From contig CAZCPY010000090.1 of the NCBI GenBank assembly GCA_964499865.1, positions 1 to 12,396 on the forward strand: DNA of 12,396 nt, written 5' to 3'. This document shows, in pieces, positions 1 through 6,915 of this stretch (positions within the stretch are counted from its first letter, which is position 1; each line of letters starts with the position of its first letter). Source of the DNA: JANOGU01 sp964499865 (lineage in GTDB: Bacteria > Pseudomonadota > Alphaproteobacteria > Rhodobacterales > Rhodobacteraceae). The notes beneath the pieces were generated by a model. It was not told the DNA's origin and made no database searches. It saw nothing but the letters and a program-made list of their open reading frames with translations. The position numbers and the translations under genes were made by a program.

Positions 1-862
1 CAGTCGCGTATTCGCCCGACACCTGATAGGCGTAGGTCGGCGCGCCGAAGGCGTCCTTCACGGCGCGGCAGATGTCCAGATAGGGCAGCCCCGGCTTGAC
101 CATCACCATGTCGGCGCCTTCGGCCAGGTCGCGGGCGACCAGGCGCAGCGCCTCGTCGCGGTTGGCGGGGTTCATCTGGTAGGTCTTCTTGTCCCCCGCC
201 AGCCGCCCCGAGGCCCCGACCGCATCGCGGAACGGACCGTAGAAGGCCGATGCATACTTGGCCGCATAGGACAGGATCGCCACGTCCGCGTAGCCCGCGC
301 TCTCCAGCGCCTGCCGCATCGCGCCGATGCGGCCGTCCATCATGTCGGACGGCCCCAGGATGTCGGCCCCCGCCTCGGCCTGCGCCAGCGCCATGCGCAC
401 CAGACAATCCACCGTCTCGTCGTTCAGGATCACCCCGTCACGCACCAGCCCGTCGTGGCCGTTGGCGTTGTAGGGGTCGAGTGCCACGTCGGTCATCACC
501 GCCACCTGCGGCACCGCCGCCTTGACCGCGCGGATCGCCCGGTTGGCCAGGTTTTCGGGGTTCCAGGCCTCCTCGCAGCCCTCGGTGCGCCTGTCCGCCT
601 CGGTATAGGGAAAGAGGCAGATCGCCGGGATGCCCAGCCGCGCGGCCTCCTCGGCCGCCTGCACGATGCGGTCCACCGACCGGCGCAGCACGCCGGGCAT
701 CGAGGCCACCGGCTCCTCGACCCCCGCGCCGTCGCGCACGAACAGGGGCCAGATCAGGTCGTCGACCGACAGCCTCTGTTCCTGCGCCAGCCGGCGCAGC
801 GCGTCGGTGCGGCGCAGGCGGCGGAAACGGGTGGCGGGAAAGGGGGCGTGAAGTGGGGTCAT
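1..862 (-). CDS. hemB: Delta-aminolevulinic acid dehydratase (porphobilinogen synthase), C-terminus cut off
   Basis: This enzyme condenses two 5-aminolevulinate molecules to porphobilinogen, the first common step of heme, bacteriochlorophyll and cobalamin synthesis, in the cytoplasm. The 287 codons present cover most of the roughly 330-residue family length; the C-terminus lies beyond base 1. Both active-site lysines are visible: Lys256 in MVKPGLPYLD (Schiff base) and Lys202 in the AKYASAFYGPFRDA block. At the metal-site loop (about residues 125-138) the sequence reads DVALDPYNANGHDG, so the three zinc-binding cysteines of the zinc class are Ala, Asp and Asp. That matches the metal-independent or Mg-type enzymes described from Rhodobacter and plants. 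The ATG at 862 has AGGA three bases upstream and begins the expected N-terminus (MTPLHAPFPATRFRRLRR). It diverges from the membrane protein at 963. The identification is secure. Confidence 0.96.
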   Translation of the reverse strand, partial: MTPLHAPFPATRFRRLRRTDALRRLAQEQRLSVDDLIWPLFVRDGAGVEEPVASMPGVLRRSVDRIVQAAEEAARLGIPAICLFPYTEADRRTEGCEEAWNPENLANRAIRAVKAAVPQVAVMTDVALDPYNANGHDGLVRDGVILNDETVDCLVRMALAQAEAGADILGPSDMMDGRIGAMRQALESAGYADVAILSYAAKYASAFYGPFRDAVGASGRLAGDKKTYQMNPANRDEALRLVARDLAEGADMVMVKPGLPYLDICRAVKDAFGAPTYAYQVSGEYAT

Positions 863-962
863 CGGTCCTGTCCCGGGGCTTGCGCTCTGCGGGACTGCCT
901 GACATGGAAAGGCCACTGCCTCAAGGGCGACGGAAGGCCCCGGGGGGCTGCGGGGACGGCGT
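863..962. promoter_or_regulatory. Divergent intergenic region between hemB and the membrane protein gene
   Basis: These 100 bases must carry the upstream signals of two divergent genes. I see an AGGA ribosome-binding site for hemB at about 866-869 (minus strand) and a GGGGA at 952-956 before the TTG at 963. A TTGCGC at 880-885 is a weak -35 candidate without a convincing -10. No clear operator or riboswitch is visible. That promoters lie here is inferred from gene orientation, not from strong motifs. Confidence 0.35.
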
Positions 963-1484
963 TTGGACTGGTACTCCTCGATCTTCGAACTGATCGACCT
1001 GCGATCCTTCTCGAACCTGTGGTTCTGGATCGCGGTGGCGGTGCTGTGGTCATCGGCCAGCCACTGGGTGCTGGGCGTGCCCTGGGACATGGTGTTGCGC
1101 GCCCGCCGCCAGGGCGGCGAGGCGGCCGACGACCTGGAGGTGCTGGTCGGCATCAATGCCCGGCGGATGCTCTACATCGGCCGCACGGCCGGGCTGCTGC
1201 TGGTCGGGCTGACGGCCTTCCTGCTGACGGGGCTGGCGCTGCTGGGTTTCGCCTACGGGGTGGAATTCGCGCAGGCGGTGATGCTGCTGACCACGCCGAT
1301 GGCGGCGGTGGGCGCGCTGTCGCTGCGCACCGCGAAGGCGATCGAGGCGGAGGCGCCCTCCGGCCCGGCGCTGTGGCGTCGGCTGACGCGGCACCGCATG
1401 GCGGTGCAGCTGATCGGCGTCGTGGCGATCTTTCTCACCGCGCTGTGGGGCATGTGGATGAACATGACGGCGGCGGTGATCTGA
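963..1484 (+). CDS. Four-helix integral membrane protein of unknown function (Rhodobacterales family)
   Basis: A 173-residue protein with no recognised catalytic motif. Hydrophobic segments at about 17-38, 75-97, 101-121 and 147-170 predict four membrane helices. A conserved-looking patch follows helix 1 (WVLGVPWDMVL, 35-45), and the 48-74 loop is polar. The start is TTG at 963, preceded by GGGGA. It gives an N-terminus of MDWYSSIFELIDLRSFSNLW, and no in-frame ATG occurs until residue 43, deep in the protein. From memory, homologues in Rhodobacterales are sometimes labelled 'component of SufBCD complex'. Nothing here supports an iron-sulfur role: there are no cysteines and no suf genes nearby. 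It diverges from hemB and lies 54 bases before mfd, with a GC hairpin between. The gene is likely real; its function is unknown. Confidence 0.85.
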   Translation: MDWYSSIFELIDLRSFSNLWFWIAVAVLWSSASHWVLGVPWDMVLRARRQGGEAADDLEVLVGINARRMLYIGRTAGLLLVGLTAFLLTGLALLGFAYGVEFAQAVMLLTTPMAAVGALSLRTAKAIEAEAPSGPALWRRLTRHRMAVQLIGVVAIFLTALWGMWMNMTAAVI

Positions 1485-1491
1485 GGCCGTC

Positions 1492-1510
1492 CGGGGGGGG
1501 CTTCCCCCCG
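1492..1510 (+). terminator. GC-only hairpin between the membrane protein gene and mfd
   Basis: Bases 1492-1498 (CGGGGGG) pair perfectly with 1504-1510 (CCCCCCG) around a 5-base loop GGCTT. It starts 8 bases after the upstream stop codon and ends 28 bases before the mfd ATG. There is no T-tract, so a classical intrinsic terminator is not shown. It could be a Rho-assisted stop, an RNA 3'-end stabiliser, or a structure in the mfd leader. Confidence 0.4.
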
Positions 1511-1538
1511 CCGCCCCGCGCCGCTACCTAGCCGCCAG

Positions 1539-4500
1539 ATGTCCGCCTCCAGTCCAGACCGCATCCTGATCGGCGGAGCCCCGGAGGGCTTCGACGCCCG
1601 CCTTCTGGCCCGCGAGGCCGAACGCGGCCCGGTCGTGCACATCGCCCGCGACGACAAGCGCCTGGCGGCGATGCGCGAGGCGCTGGCCTTCATGGCGCCC
1701 GGCCTGCCCGTGCTGGACCTGCCCGCCTGGGACTGCCTGCCCTACGACCGCGTGTCGCCCAACCCCGGCATCGCCGCGCGGCGGATGGCGACGCTGGCGG
1801 CGCTGGCGCAGGGGATGCAGGGGGCCTTCGTGCTGCTGACCACGCTGAACGCCGCGACCCAGCGCCTGCCCGCGCCCGCCACGCTGGCCGCCACCAGCTT
1901 TGCCGCCCGCCTGGGCGACCATGTGCCCGAAGGCCGCCTGCGCGCCTTCCTGACCGGCATGGGGTTCGTTCCCGCCACCACGGTGGCCGAACCCGGCGAT
2001 TTCGCCATCCGCGGCGGCATCGTCGACATCTACGCGCCCGGCACCACCGGGCCGATCCGGCTGGATTTCTTCGGCGACACGCTGGACGGCATCCGCCGCT
2101 TTGACGCCGCCACCCAGCGGACGGTGGAAAAGCTGACCTCGGTCGATTTCTCGCCGGTCAGCGAGGTGATGCTGGACCCCGCCTCGGTCACCCGGTTCCG
2201 GCAGTCCTACCGGCTGGAATTCGGCGCGGGCGGGGCGGGCGATCCGCTCTACGAGGCGGTCAGCGCGGGGCGCAAGCATCAGGGGATGGAGCACTGGCTG
2301 CCGTTCTTCCACGAGCACCTCGCGACGGTCTTCGACTACCTGCCCGGCGCCCCGGTGATGCTGGACGACGGGACCGAAGCGCGCCGCGCGGCGCGCTGGA
2401 CGGCGGTCGAGGATGCCCATGCCACGCGGGCCGAGGCGGTGGCGGCGCGCGGGCGGATCGATTCGGTCTACAAGCCCTGCCCGCCGGGCCTGCTGTATCT
2501 GGACGATGCCGCCTGGGCTGCCGCGACCGCCGGGCGCCGCGTCCTGCACCTGTCGCCCCTGCCCCAGCCGCCGGGCCCCGGCTGCATCGACGCGGGCGGC
2601 CGCGCCGGGCGGTCCTTTGCGGCCGAGCGGCAGCAGGAGGAAGGGAACCTCTTCAACGCGCTGGTGGGTCACGTCCGGGCGCTGGCCGCCGACCGGCCCG
2701 TCATCCTCGCCTCCTGGTCCGAAGGCGCGCGCGACCGGCTGGCGGGGATCCTGGTGGACCACGGCCTGACCGGCGCCGTCCCCGTGCGCGACATCCGCGA
2801 GGTGCAGGGCACCCCCGGCGGCGTGCATCTGGCGCTGTGGTCGCTGGAGGCGGGCTTTGTGGCACCCGGCCTGGCCGTGGTGTCGGAACAGGACGTGCTG
2901 GGCGAACGCCTCCTGTCCCGCCCGCGCAAGCGCAAGGCCGAGAACTTCCTGCGCGACCTCGACACGATCCAGCCCGGCGATCTGGTCGTGCATGTGGAAC
3001 ACGGGCTCGGGCGCTACCGCGGGATCGAGACGATCACCGCGCTGGGGGCCCCGCATGCCTGCCTGGCGCTCGACTATGCCGAAAGCGCGCGGCTGTATCT
3101 GCCGGTCGAGAACCTGGACCTCTTGTCCCGCTACGGGCACGAGGAAGGCGAGCTTGACCGGCTGGGCGGCGGCGCCTGGCAGGCGAAGAAGGCGCGCCTC
3201 AGGCAGCGCATCCGCGACATCGCCGACCGGCTGATGAAGGTCGCCGCCGAACGCGCGCTGCGCAAGGCGCCGGTCTTCGACACCCCGCACGGGGCGTGGG
3301 AGGAGTTCTCGGCCCGCTTTCCCTATCAGGAAACCGACGACCAGCTGTCCGCCATCGCCGACGTGATGGGCGACCTGGAAAAGGGCGCGCCGATGGACCG
3401 GCTGATCGTCGGCGACGTGGGCTTCGGCAAGACCGAGGTCGCCATGCGCGCGGCCTTCGCCGCGGCGCTGTCGGGGCGGCAGGTGGCGGTGATCTGCCCC
3501 ACCACGCTCTTGGCGCGCCAGCATTACCGCACCTTCGCCGACCGCTTCCGCGGCTTTCCCGTCACCGTGCGCCCGCTGTCGCGGTTCGTGCCCGCCAAGG
3601 AGGCCGCCGCCACCCGCGCCGGGCTGGCCGACGGGTCGGTCGACATCTGCGTGGGCACGCATGCCCTGCTGGCCAAGGGCATCGCCTTCAGGGACCTGGG
3701 CCTGCTGGTGATCGACGAGGAACAGCACTTCGGCGTCGCCCACAAGGAACGGCTCAAGGAAATGCGGGCCGAGGTCCATGTCCTGACCCTGACCGCCACG
3801 CCCATCCCGCGCACCCTGCAACTGTCCCTTGCCGGCGTGCGCGACCTGTCGATCATCGCCACGCCCCCGGTCGACCGCCTGGCGATCCGCACCTATGTCA
3901 GCGACTTCGACACGATCACCGTGCGCGAGGCGCTGATGCGCGAACGCGCCCGCGGCGGGCAGTCGTTCATGGTGGTGCCCCGCATCGCCGACCTGCCCGA
4001 GATGGAGGACTTCCTGCGCCGCGAGGTGCCCGAGGTGTCCTATGTCGTGGCCCACGGCCAGATGGCGGCGGGCGACCTCGACACCCGCATGAACGATTTC
4101 TACGACGGCAAGTTCGACGTGCTGCTGGCCACCACCATCGTGGAAAGCGGCCTCGACATCCCCACCGCCAACACCATGGTGATCCATCGCGCCGACATGT
4201 TCGGCCTGGCGCAGATGTATCAGTTGCGCGGGCGGGTCGGGCGGTCCAAGGCGCGGGCCTACTGCTACCTGACCACGCGCCCCCGCTCGCCGCTGACGCC
4301 GCAGTCGGAACGGCGGCTGCGCACGCTCGCCTCGCTGGATACGCTGGGCGCCGGGTTCAACCTCGCCTCGCACGACCTCGATGCCCGGGGCGCGGGGAAC
4401 CTGCTGGGCGAGGAACAGTCGGGCCATATCCGCGAGGTGGGCTACGAACTTTACCAGCAGATGCTGGAGGAGACGATCGCCCGCCTTCGCGCGGGCGACA

Positions 4501-4976
4501 CCGGCCAGACGGCCGAGGCCGCGGATGCCTGGGCGCCGGTGCTGAACCTGGGCGTCCCGGTGCTGATCCCCGAGGACTACGTTCCCGACCTCGACCTGCG
4601 CCTTGGCCTCTACCGCCGCCTGTCGGGCCTTGCGACGAAGGTAGAGCTCGAAGGCTTCGCCGCCGAGATGATCGACCGCTTCGGCAAGCTGCCGCGCGAG
4701 GTCAACACGCTGCTGCTGGTGATGCGCATCAAGGGGATGTGCAAGCGCGCGGGGATCGCACGGCTGGATGCGGGGCCGAAGGGCGCGACGGTGCAGTTCC
4801 ACCGGGACCGTTTCGCCGACCCCCCCGCGCTGATCGCCTGGATCAAGGCGCAGGGGGCGGGGGTGCGCGTCACCGGCCCCAAGATCGTCTTCGCCGCCGA
4901 CTGGGGAACCGAGTCCGACCGCATCAAGGGCGCCTTCGCCATCGCCCGCGACCTGGCCGGGCTGCTCAAGGAGTGA
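1539..4976 (+). CDS. mfd: Transcription-repair coupling factor Mfd
   Basis: Mfd is an ATP-driven DNA translocase that removes RNA polymerase stalled at lesions and recruits UvrA for nucleotide excision repair. At 1145 residues it is full length (E. coli about 1148). The N-terminal UvrB-like module shows LPAWDCLPYDRVSP (about 59-72) and RGGIVDIYAPG (about 158-168). The RNA polymerase-interacting domain begins at PGDLVVHVEHGLGRYRG (479). The RecG-like helicase core has Walker A GDVGFGKT (625-632), DEEQ (726-729), TATPIPRT (752-759), TTIVESGLDIPTANT and motif VI QLRGRVGR (895-902). The C-terminal D7 domain starts near VLIPEDYVPDLDLRLGLYRR (1008 on). No frameshift or missing motif is seen. The start is ATG 1539, though its Shine-Dalgarno is weak. 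It ends 6 bases from a convergent gene. Confidence 0.98.
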   Translation: MSASSPDRILIGGAPEGFDARLLAREAERGPVVHIARDDKRLAAMREALAFMAPGLPVLDLPAWDCLPYDRVSPNPGIAARRMATLAALAQGMQGAFVLLTTLNAATQRLPAPATLAATSFAARLGDHVPEGRLRAFLTGMGFVPATTVAEPGDFAIRGGIVDIYAPGTTGPIRLDFFGDTLDGIRRFDAATQRTVEKLTSVDFSPVSEVMLDPASVTRFRQSYRLEFGAGGAGDPLYEAVSAGRKHQGMEHWLPFFHEHLATVFDYLPGAPVMLDDGTEARRAARWTAVEDAHATRAEAVAARGRIDSVYKPCPPGLLYLDDAAWAAATAGRRVLHLSPLPQPPGPGCIDAGGRAGRSFAAERQQEEGNLFNALVGHVRALAADRPVILASWSEGARDRLAGILVDHGLTGAVPVRDIREVQGTPGGVHLALWSLEAGFVAPGLAVVSEQDVLGERLLSRPRKRKAENFLRDLDTIQPGDLVVHVEHGLGRYRGIETITALGAPHACLALDYAESARLYLPVENLDLLSRYGHEEGELDRLGGGAWQAKKARLRQRIRDIADRLMKVAAERALRKAPVFDTPHGAWEEFSARFPYQETDDQLSAIADVMGDLEKGAPMDRLIVGDVGFGKTEVAMRAAFAAALSGRQVAVICPTTLLARQHYRTFADRFRGFPVTVRPLSRFVPAKEAAATRAGLADGSVDICVGTHALLAKGIAFRDLGLLVIDEEQHFGVAHKERLKEMRAEVHVLTLTATPIPRTLQLSLAGVRDLSIIATPPVDRLAIRTYVSDFDTITVREALMRERARGGQSFMVVPRIADLPEMEDFLRREVPEVSYVVAHGQMAAGDLDTRMNDFYDGKFDVLLATTIVESGLDIPTANTMVIHRADMFGLAQMYQLRGRVGRSKARAYCYLTTRPRSPLTPQSERRLRTLASLDTLGAGFNLASHDLDARGAGNLLGEEQSGHIREVGYELYQQMLEETIARLRAGDTGQTAEAADAWAPVLNLGVPVLIPEDYVPDLDLRLGLYRRLSGLATKVELEGFAAEMIDRFGKLPREVNTLLLVMRIKGMCKRAGIARLDAGPKGATVQFHRDRFADPPALIAWIKAQGAGVRVTGPKIVFAADWGTESDRIKGAFAIARDLAGLLKE

Positions 4977-4982
4977 AGCCCC

Positions 4983-5297
4983 TCAGGGCCGGACTTCCTG
5001 CACGCTCTCGAAGACCTCAAGCTCCGGCGGGCCCAGATACAGGTCGCGCTGGTCCCCCGCCCCCCTGTGGGCGGTGCGGAAGGCGTCGGAGCGCGTCCAA
5101 GCCAGGAAATCCGCCTCGCTGTCCCACAGGGTATGGCTGGCATAAAGCCGCGCGCCGTCCCTGACGGGGCCGCGGAACAGGTGGAACCCGGCAAAGCCCC
5201 TGACCTGCGGCAGGTGGCTGTCGCGCCCGGTCCAGACCGCCTCGAAGGCGGCCTCCTGCCCGGGCTTCACGCGGAAACGGTTCATCGTCAGGTACAC
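4983..5297 (-). CDS. HmoA/IsdG-type ABM-domain protein, probable heme-degrading monooxygenase
   Basis: A 104-residue dimeric alpha-beta-barrel (ABM) protein. Members of this subgroup (HmoA, IsdG/IsdI) open the heme ring and release iron in the cytoplasm; other ABM proteins oxidise quinones or antibiotics. The sequence begins MYLTMNRFRVKPGQEAAFE and has the typical GFAGFHLFRG and YASHTLW blocks. The IsdG catalytic triad appears conserved: Asn6, Trp67 (AWTRSDAF) and His77, with the same ten-residue Trp-His spacing as IsdG. GTG at 5297 is chosen because AGAGGA lies 6 bases upstream; the ATG four codons later would have a poorly spaced site. It diverges from pth across the inverted repeat and converges with mfd. 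The fold is well supported; heme as substrate is inferred from the triad. Confidence 0.85.
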   Translation of the reverse strand: MYLTMNRFRVKPGQEAAFEAVWTGRDSHLPQVRGFAGFHLFRGPVRDGARLYASHTLWDSEADFLAWTRSDAFRTAHRGAGDQRDLYLGPPELEVFESVQEVRP

Positions 5298-5360
5298 GGG
5301 TCATCCTCTGGTTGGGGTTTTCCTCGGCTGCGGTCTGCGGCGATCGGGCGTTCACTTCAA

Positions 5361-5497
5361 GCGGAACCTCTGCCCGCCGGGTGCTTCCCTCCCCCCTCGT
5401 GGGGGAGGGAGAGGGTGGGGGGGCTCCCCGGCCCGGGCGCGCAGAGCCCGCCTCGCCACGAGGGGGGAGGGAAGCACCCTGCCGGCAGAGGTTCCGC
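5361..5497. repeat. Long imperfect inverted repeat (42-base arms), REP/MITE-like
   Basis: Arm 5361-5402 is complementary to arm 5456-5497 at 40 of 42 positions (mismatch pairs 5375/5483 and 5378/5480), with 53 bases between. Inside the spacer, GGGCTC (5421-5426) can pair with GAGCCC (5444-5449). The left arm also overlaps a smaller palindrome at 5387-5409 whose 9-base halves flank CTCGT. That core recurs exactly in the 26 bases 9935-9960. The element has no coding capacity and fills most of the gap between the divergent ABM and pth genes. It resembles a palindromic intergenic repeat or a non-autonomous element; no target-site duplication is obvious. Confidence 0.85.
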
Positions 5498-5542
5498 CCG
5501 GTCCGATCCTGCGCTAGGGACAGGCAGCGGACGGAGGATGGG

Positions 5543-6151
5543 ATGCAGCTTTGGGTCGGCCTCGGCAACCCCGGCCCGCGCCATGCGGGCAACCGGCACA
5601 ACGTGGGCTTCATGGCGCTGGACCGGATCGCCGCCGACCACGGCTTCGGCCCCTGGCGGCGCGCCTTCAAGGGCGAGGTCGCGGACGGTCGCATCGGCCC
5701 CGCGCGCGTGCTGCTGCTAAAGCCGCTCACCTACATGAACCTGTCGGGCGAGGCGGTCAGGGCGGCACTGGACTTCCACAAGCTGGCGGCGGCCGACATC
5801 ACCGTCTTCCATGACGAGCTTGACCTCGCGCCGGGTCGCCTGCGGCTCAAGCAGGGCGGCGGTCATGCCGGGCACAACGGCCTGCGGTCAATCCACGCCC
5901 ATGTCGGCGAAGCATACGCCCGCGTGCGGCTGGGAATCGGCCATCCCGGCGTCAAGGAGGCGGTGGCGGGGTATGTGCTTCAGGATTTCGCCAAGGCCGA
6001 TGCCAGTTGGCTGGACGACCTTCTGCGCGGACTGTCCGAAGGCGCGCCCGCGCTGGCGGCCGGCGACGGCCCGGGCTTCCTGAACGCCGTGGCCCGCCGC
6101 CTGACGCCCGCGCGCAACTCGGGGGCGGGGCCGGGTCAGCCGGAAAGCTGA
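5543..6151 (+). CDS. pth: Peptidyl-tRNA hydrolase
   Basis: Pth cleaves the ester bond of peptidyl-tRNAs that drop off the ribosome, recycling tRNA; it is normally essential in bacteria. The 202-residue protein has the usual length and all key residues: Asn9 in GLGNPG, catalytic His19 in NRHNVGF, Met65-Asn66 in TYMNLSG, Asp91 in HDELDL and Asn112 in GGGHAGHNGLRS. The GIGHPG block (131-136) is also typical. ATG 5543 is chosen because GGAGG lies 5 bases upstream and the protein starts right at the conserved MQLWVGLGNPG; the same frame open further upstream runs through the inverted repeat and is not coding. The rplY (L25) gene often found beside pth is absent. It converges with the RNase T2 gene, leaving only 4 bases. 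Confidence 0.97.
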   Translation: MQLWVGLGNPGPRHAGNRHNVGFMALDRIAADHGFGPWRRAFKGEVADGRIGPARVLLLKPLTYMNLSGEAVRAALDFHKLAAADITVFHDELDLAPGRLRLKQGGGHAGHNGLRSIHAHVGEAYARVRLGIGHPGVKEAVAGYVLQDFAKADASWLDDLLRGLSEGAPALAAGDGPGFLNAVARRLTPARNSGAGPGQPES

Positions 6152-6155
6152 GCGC

Positions 6156-6833
6156 CTACCGCACCGGCAGCAGCAGCGCATCGGTCAGCGCGCAGTCACG
6201 CCGAACGTCGGCGCCGCAGGCGCGGGGGGAAAGGCCGCGCGTCAGGCAGATGCGCACCTCGGCCACCGCCTCGCCGCGGCAGGTCACCGTCACCGCGTCC
6301 GCGGTCAGGTCGGGGTTGGCCTCCAGCACCGCCGCCTCGACCACCGTCGCGGGCAGCCGCACCGCCCGGCGCACCCGGGCCAGCACGGGCGGCACGGTCA
6401 CGGATGCATGCGCCCCGCGCGCCAGGGCGAAGTAGTCCGCCGCAGGCAGGCCCGCGCAGCGCCCGTGCTTCTGCCACGGGTACCAGGCCGCGCCGGGCGC
6501 GCCCATGATGTCGGCCATCGCCGCCGTCTCGGCCCGCGAAGGATCACGCTCCCGCGTCAGGCACCAGGACGGCCAGCCCTCCTCGAACTGCGGCCACAGC
6601 CCGTGCAGCGCGAAGGTCCAGCCCGGATCCTCGCATTGCGCCTGCCCGCCGCGGGCGTCGCCCCCGGCCGCGCACCAGGCGGGCGACCACGACAGGGCGA
6701 GCACGTAGTCGTCGAAATCCCCCGCCCGCTCGCCCTCGGCTGCGGCCGCAAACGCCAGAACAGGGGCAAGCAACAGCCCTTTCCAAAGCGCCGCGAAGGT
6801 TCTATATCCCCGCCCGGTTTCCCCCGAAATCAC
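6156..6833 (-). CDS. Secreted RNase T2 family protein with altered active site
   Basis: RNase T2 enzymes are periplasmic or secreted endoribonucleases cutting via 2',3'-cyclic phosphates. From GTG 6833 the protein has 225 residues: a basic N-region, a hydrophobic stretch at about 19-32 ending AFAAAA (likely signal peptide), then the mature domain. Motif CAS I is FALHGLWPQ (His77). CAS II reads WYPWQKHGRC (117-126) with Lys122 and His123. The catalytic Glu, usually four residues before that His (HEWxKHG), is Pro119 here. Eight cysteines (54, 67, 91, 126, 185, 196, 206, 214) suggest disulfides outside the cytoplasm. The start is uncertain: no good ribosome site precedes GTG 6833. A TTG at 6773 has AAGG upstream but would leave a very short signal peptide. 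It converges with pth and diverges from trcR. Family firm, activity unproven. Confidence 0.85.
   Translation of the reverse strand: MISGETGRGYRTFAALWKGLLLAPVLAFAAAAEGERAGDFDDYVLALSWSPAWCAAGGDARGGQAQCEDPGWTFALHGLWPQFEEGWPSWCLTRERDPSRAETAAMADIMGAPGAAWYPWQKHGRCAGLPAADYFALARGAHASVTVPPVLARVRRAVRLPATVVEAAVLEANPDLTADAVTVTCRGEAVAEVRICLTRGLSPRACGADVRRDCALTDALLLPVR
6780..6808 (+). promoter_or_regulatory. Candidate sigma-70-type promoter for trcR
   Basis: TTTCCA (6780-6785) and TATATC (6803-6808) are separated by exactly 17 bases, and each matches 4 of 6 consensus positions. The TATAT is the only AT-rich spot in this very GC-rich region. A start near 6815 would give trcR a leader of about 100 bases. 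The site would lie inside the 5' coding part of the divergent RNase gene if that gene starts at 6833. The same AT patch read on the minus strand (TATAGA, 6806-6801) lacks a good -35. This is inferred from motifs only. Confidence 0.4.
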
Positions 6834-6879
6834 CGCCCCGCGGGCAAGAGCTCGCAGCCGGTTCCCCGGCCGAAGGGCG

Positions 6880-6908
6880 TTGCACGCAAGGGGGTTGTGC
6901 ACAAGGAG
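6880..6908 (+). promoter_or_regulatory. Two short dyads and strong ribosome-binding site before trcR
   Basis: AAGGAG at 6903-6908 stands 7 bases before the trcR ATG and fixes that start. The perfect 10-base palindrome TTGTGCACAA (6895-6904) overlaps it. Fifteen bases upstream, TTGCACGCAA (6880-6889) has the same TTG/CAA-type arms with an asymmetric centre. They may be a tandem operator or an RNA hairpin affecting initiation, or may be chance. Confidence 0.4.
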
Positions 6909-6915
6909 CGCGCGC

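Noticed and set aside
1524..4802. Very long minus-strand open frame (1092 codons) opposite mfd
   Set aside because: It is the mirror frame of a clear, motif-complete mfd. Its product is rich in His, Gln, Arg and Gly with no domain pattern, as expected from GC-rich antisense reading.
3296..5164. 622-codon plus-strand open frame overlapping the mfd 3' half
   Set aside because: It is the alternate frame of mfd, running on into the ABM gene on the other strand. No recognisable domain is seen.
5501..5520. pth promoter with a -35 in the repeat arm (TTCCGC) and -10 TAGGGA
   Set aside because: The 17-base spacing is right, but the hexamers match the consensus too poorly to call.
5312..5542. N-terminal extension of pth through the inverted repeat
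   Set aside because: The frame is open, but the conserved protein starts at 5543 after a good GGAGG site, and the extension just translates the repeat.
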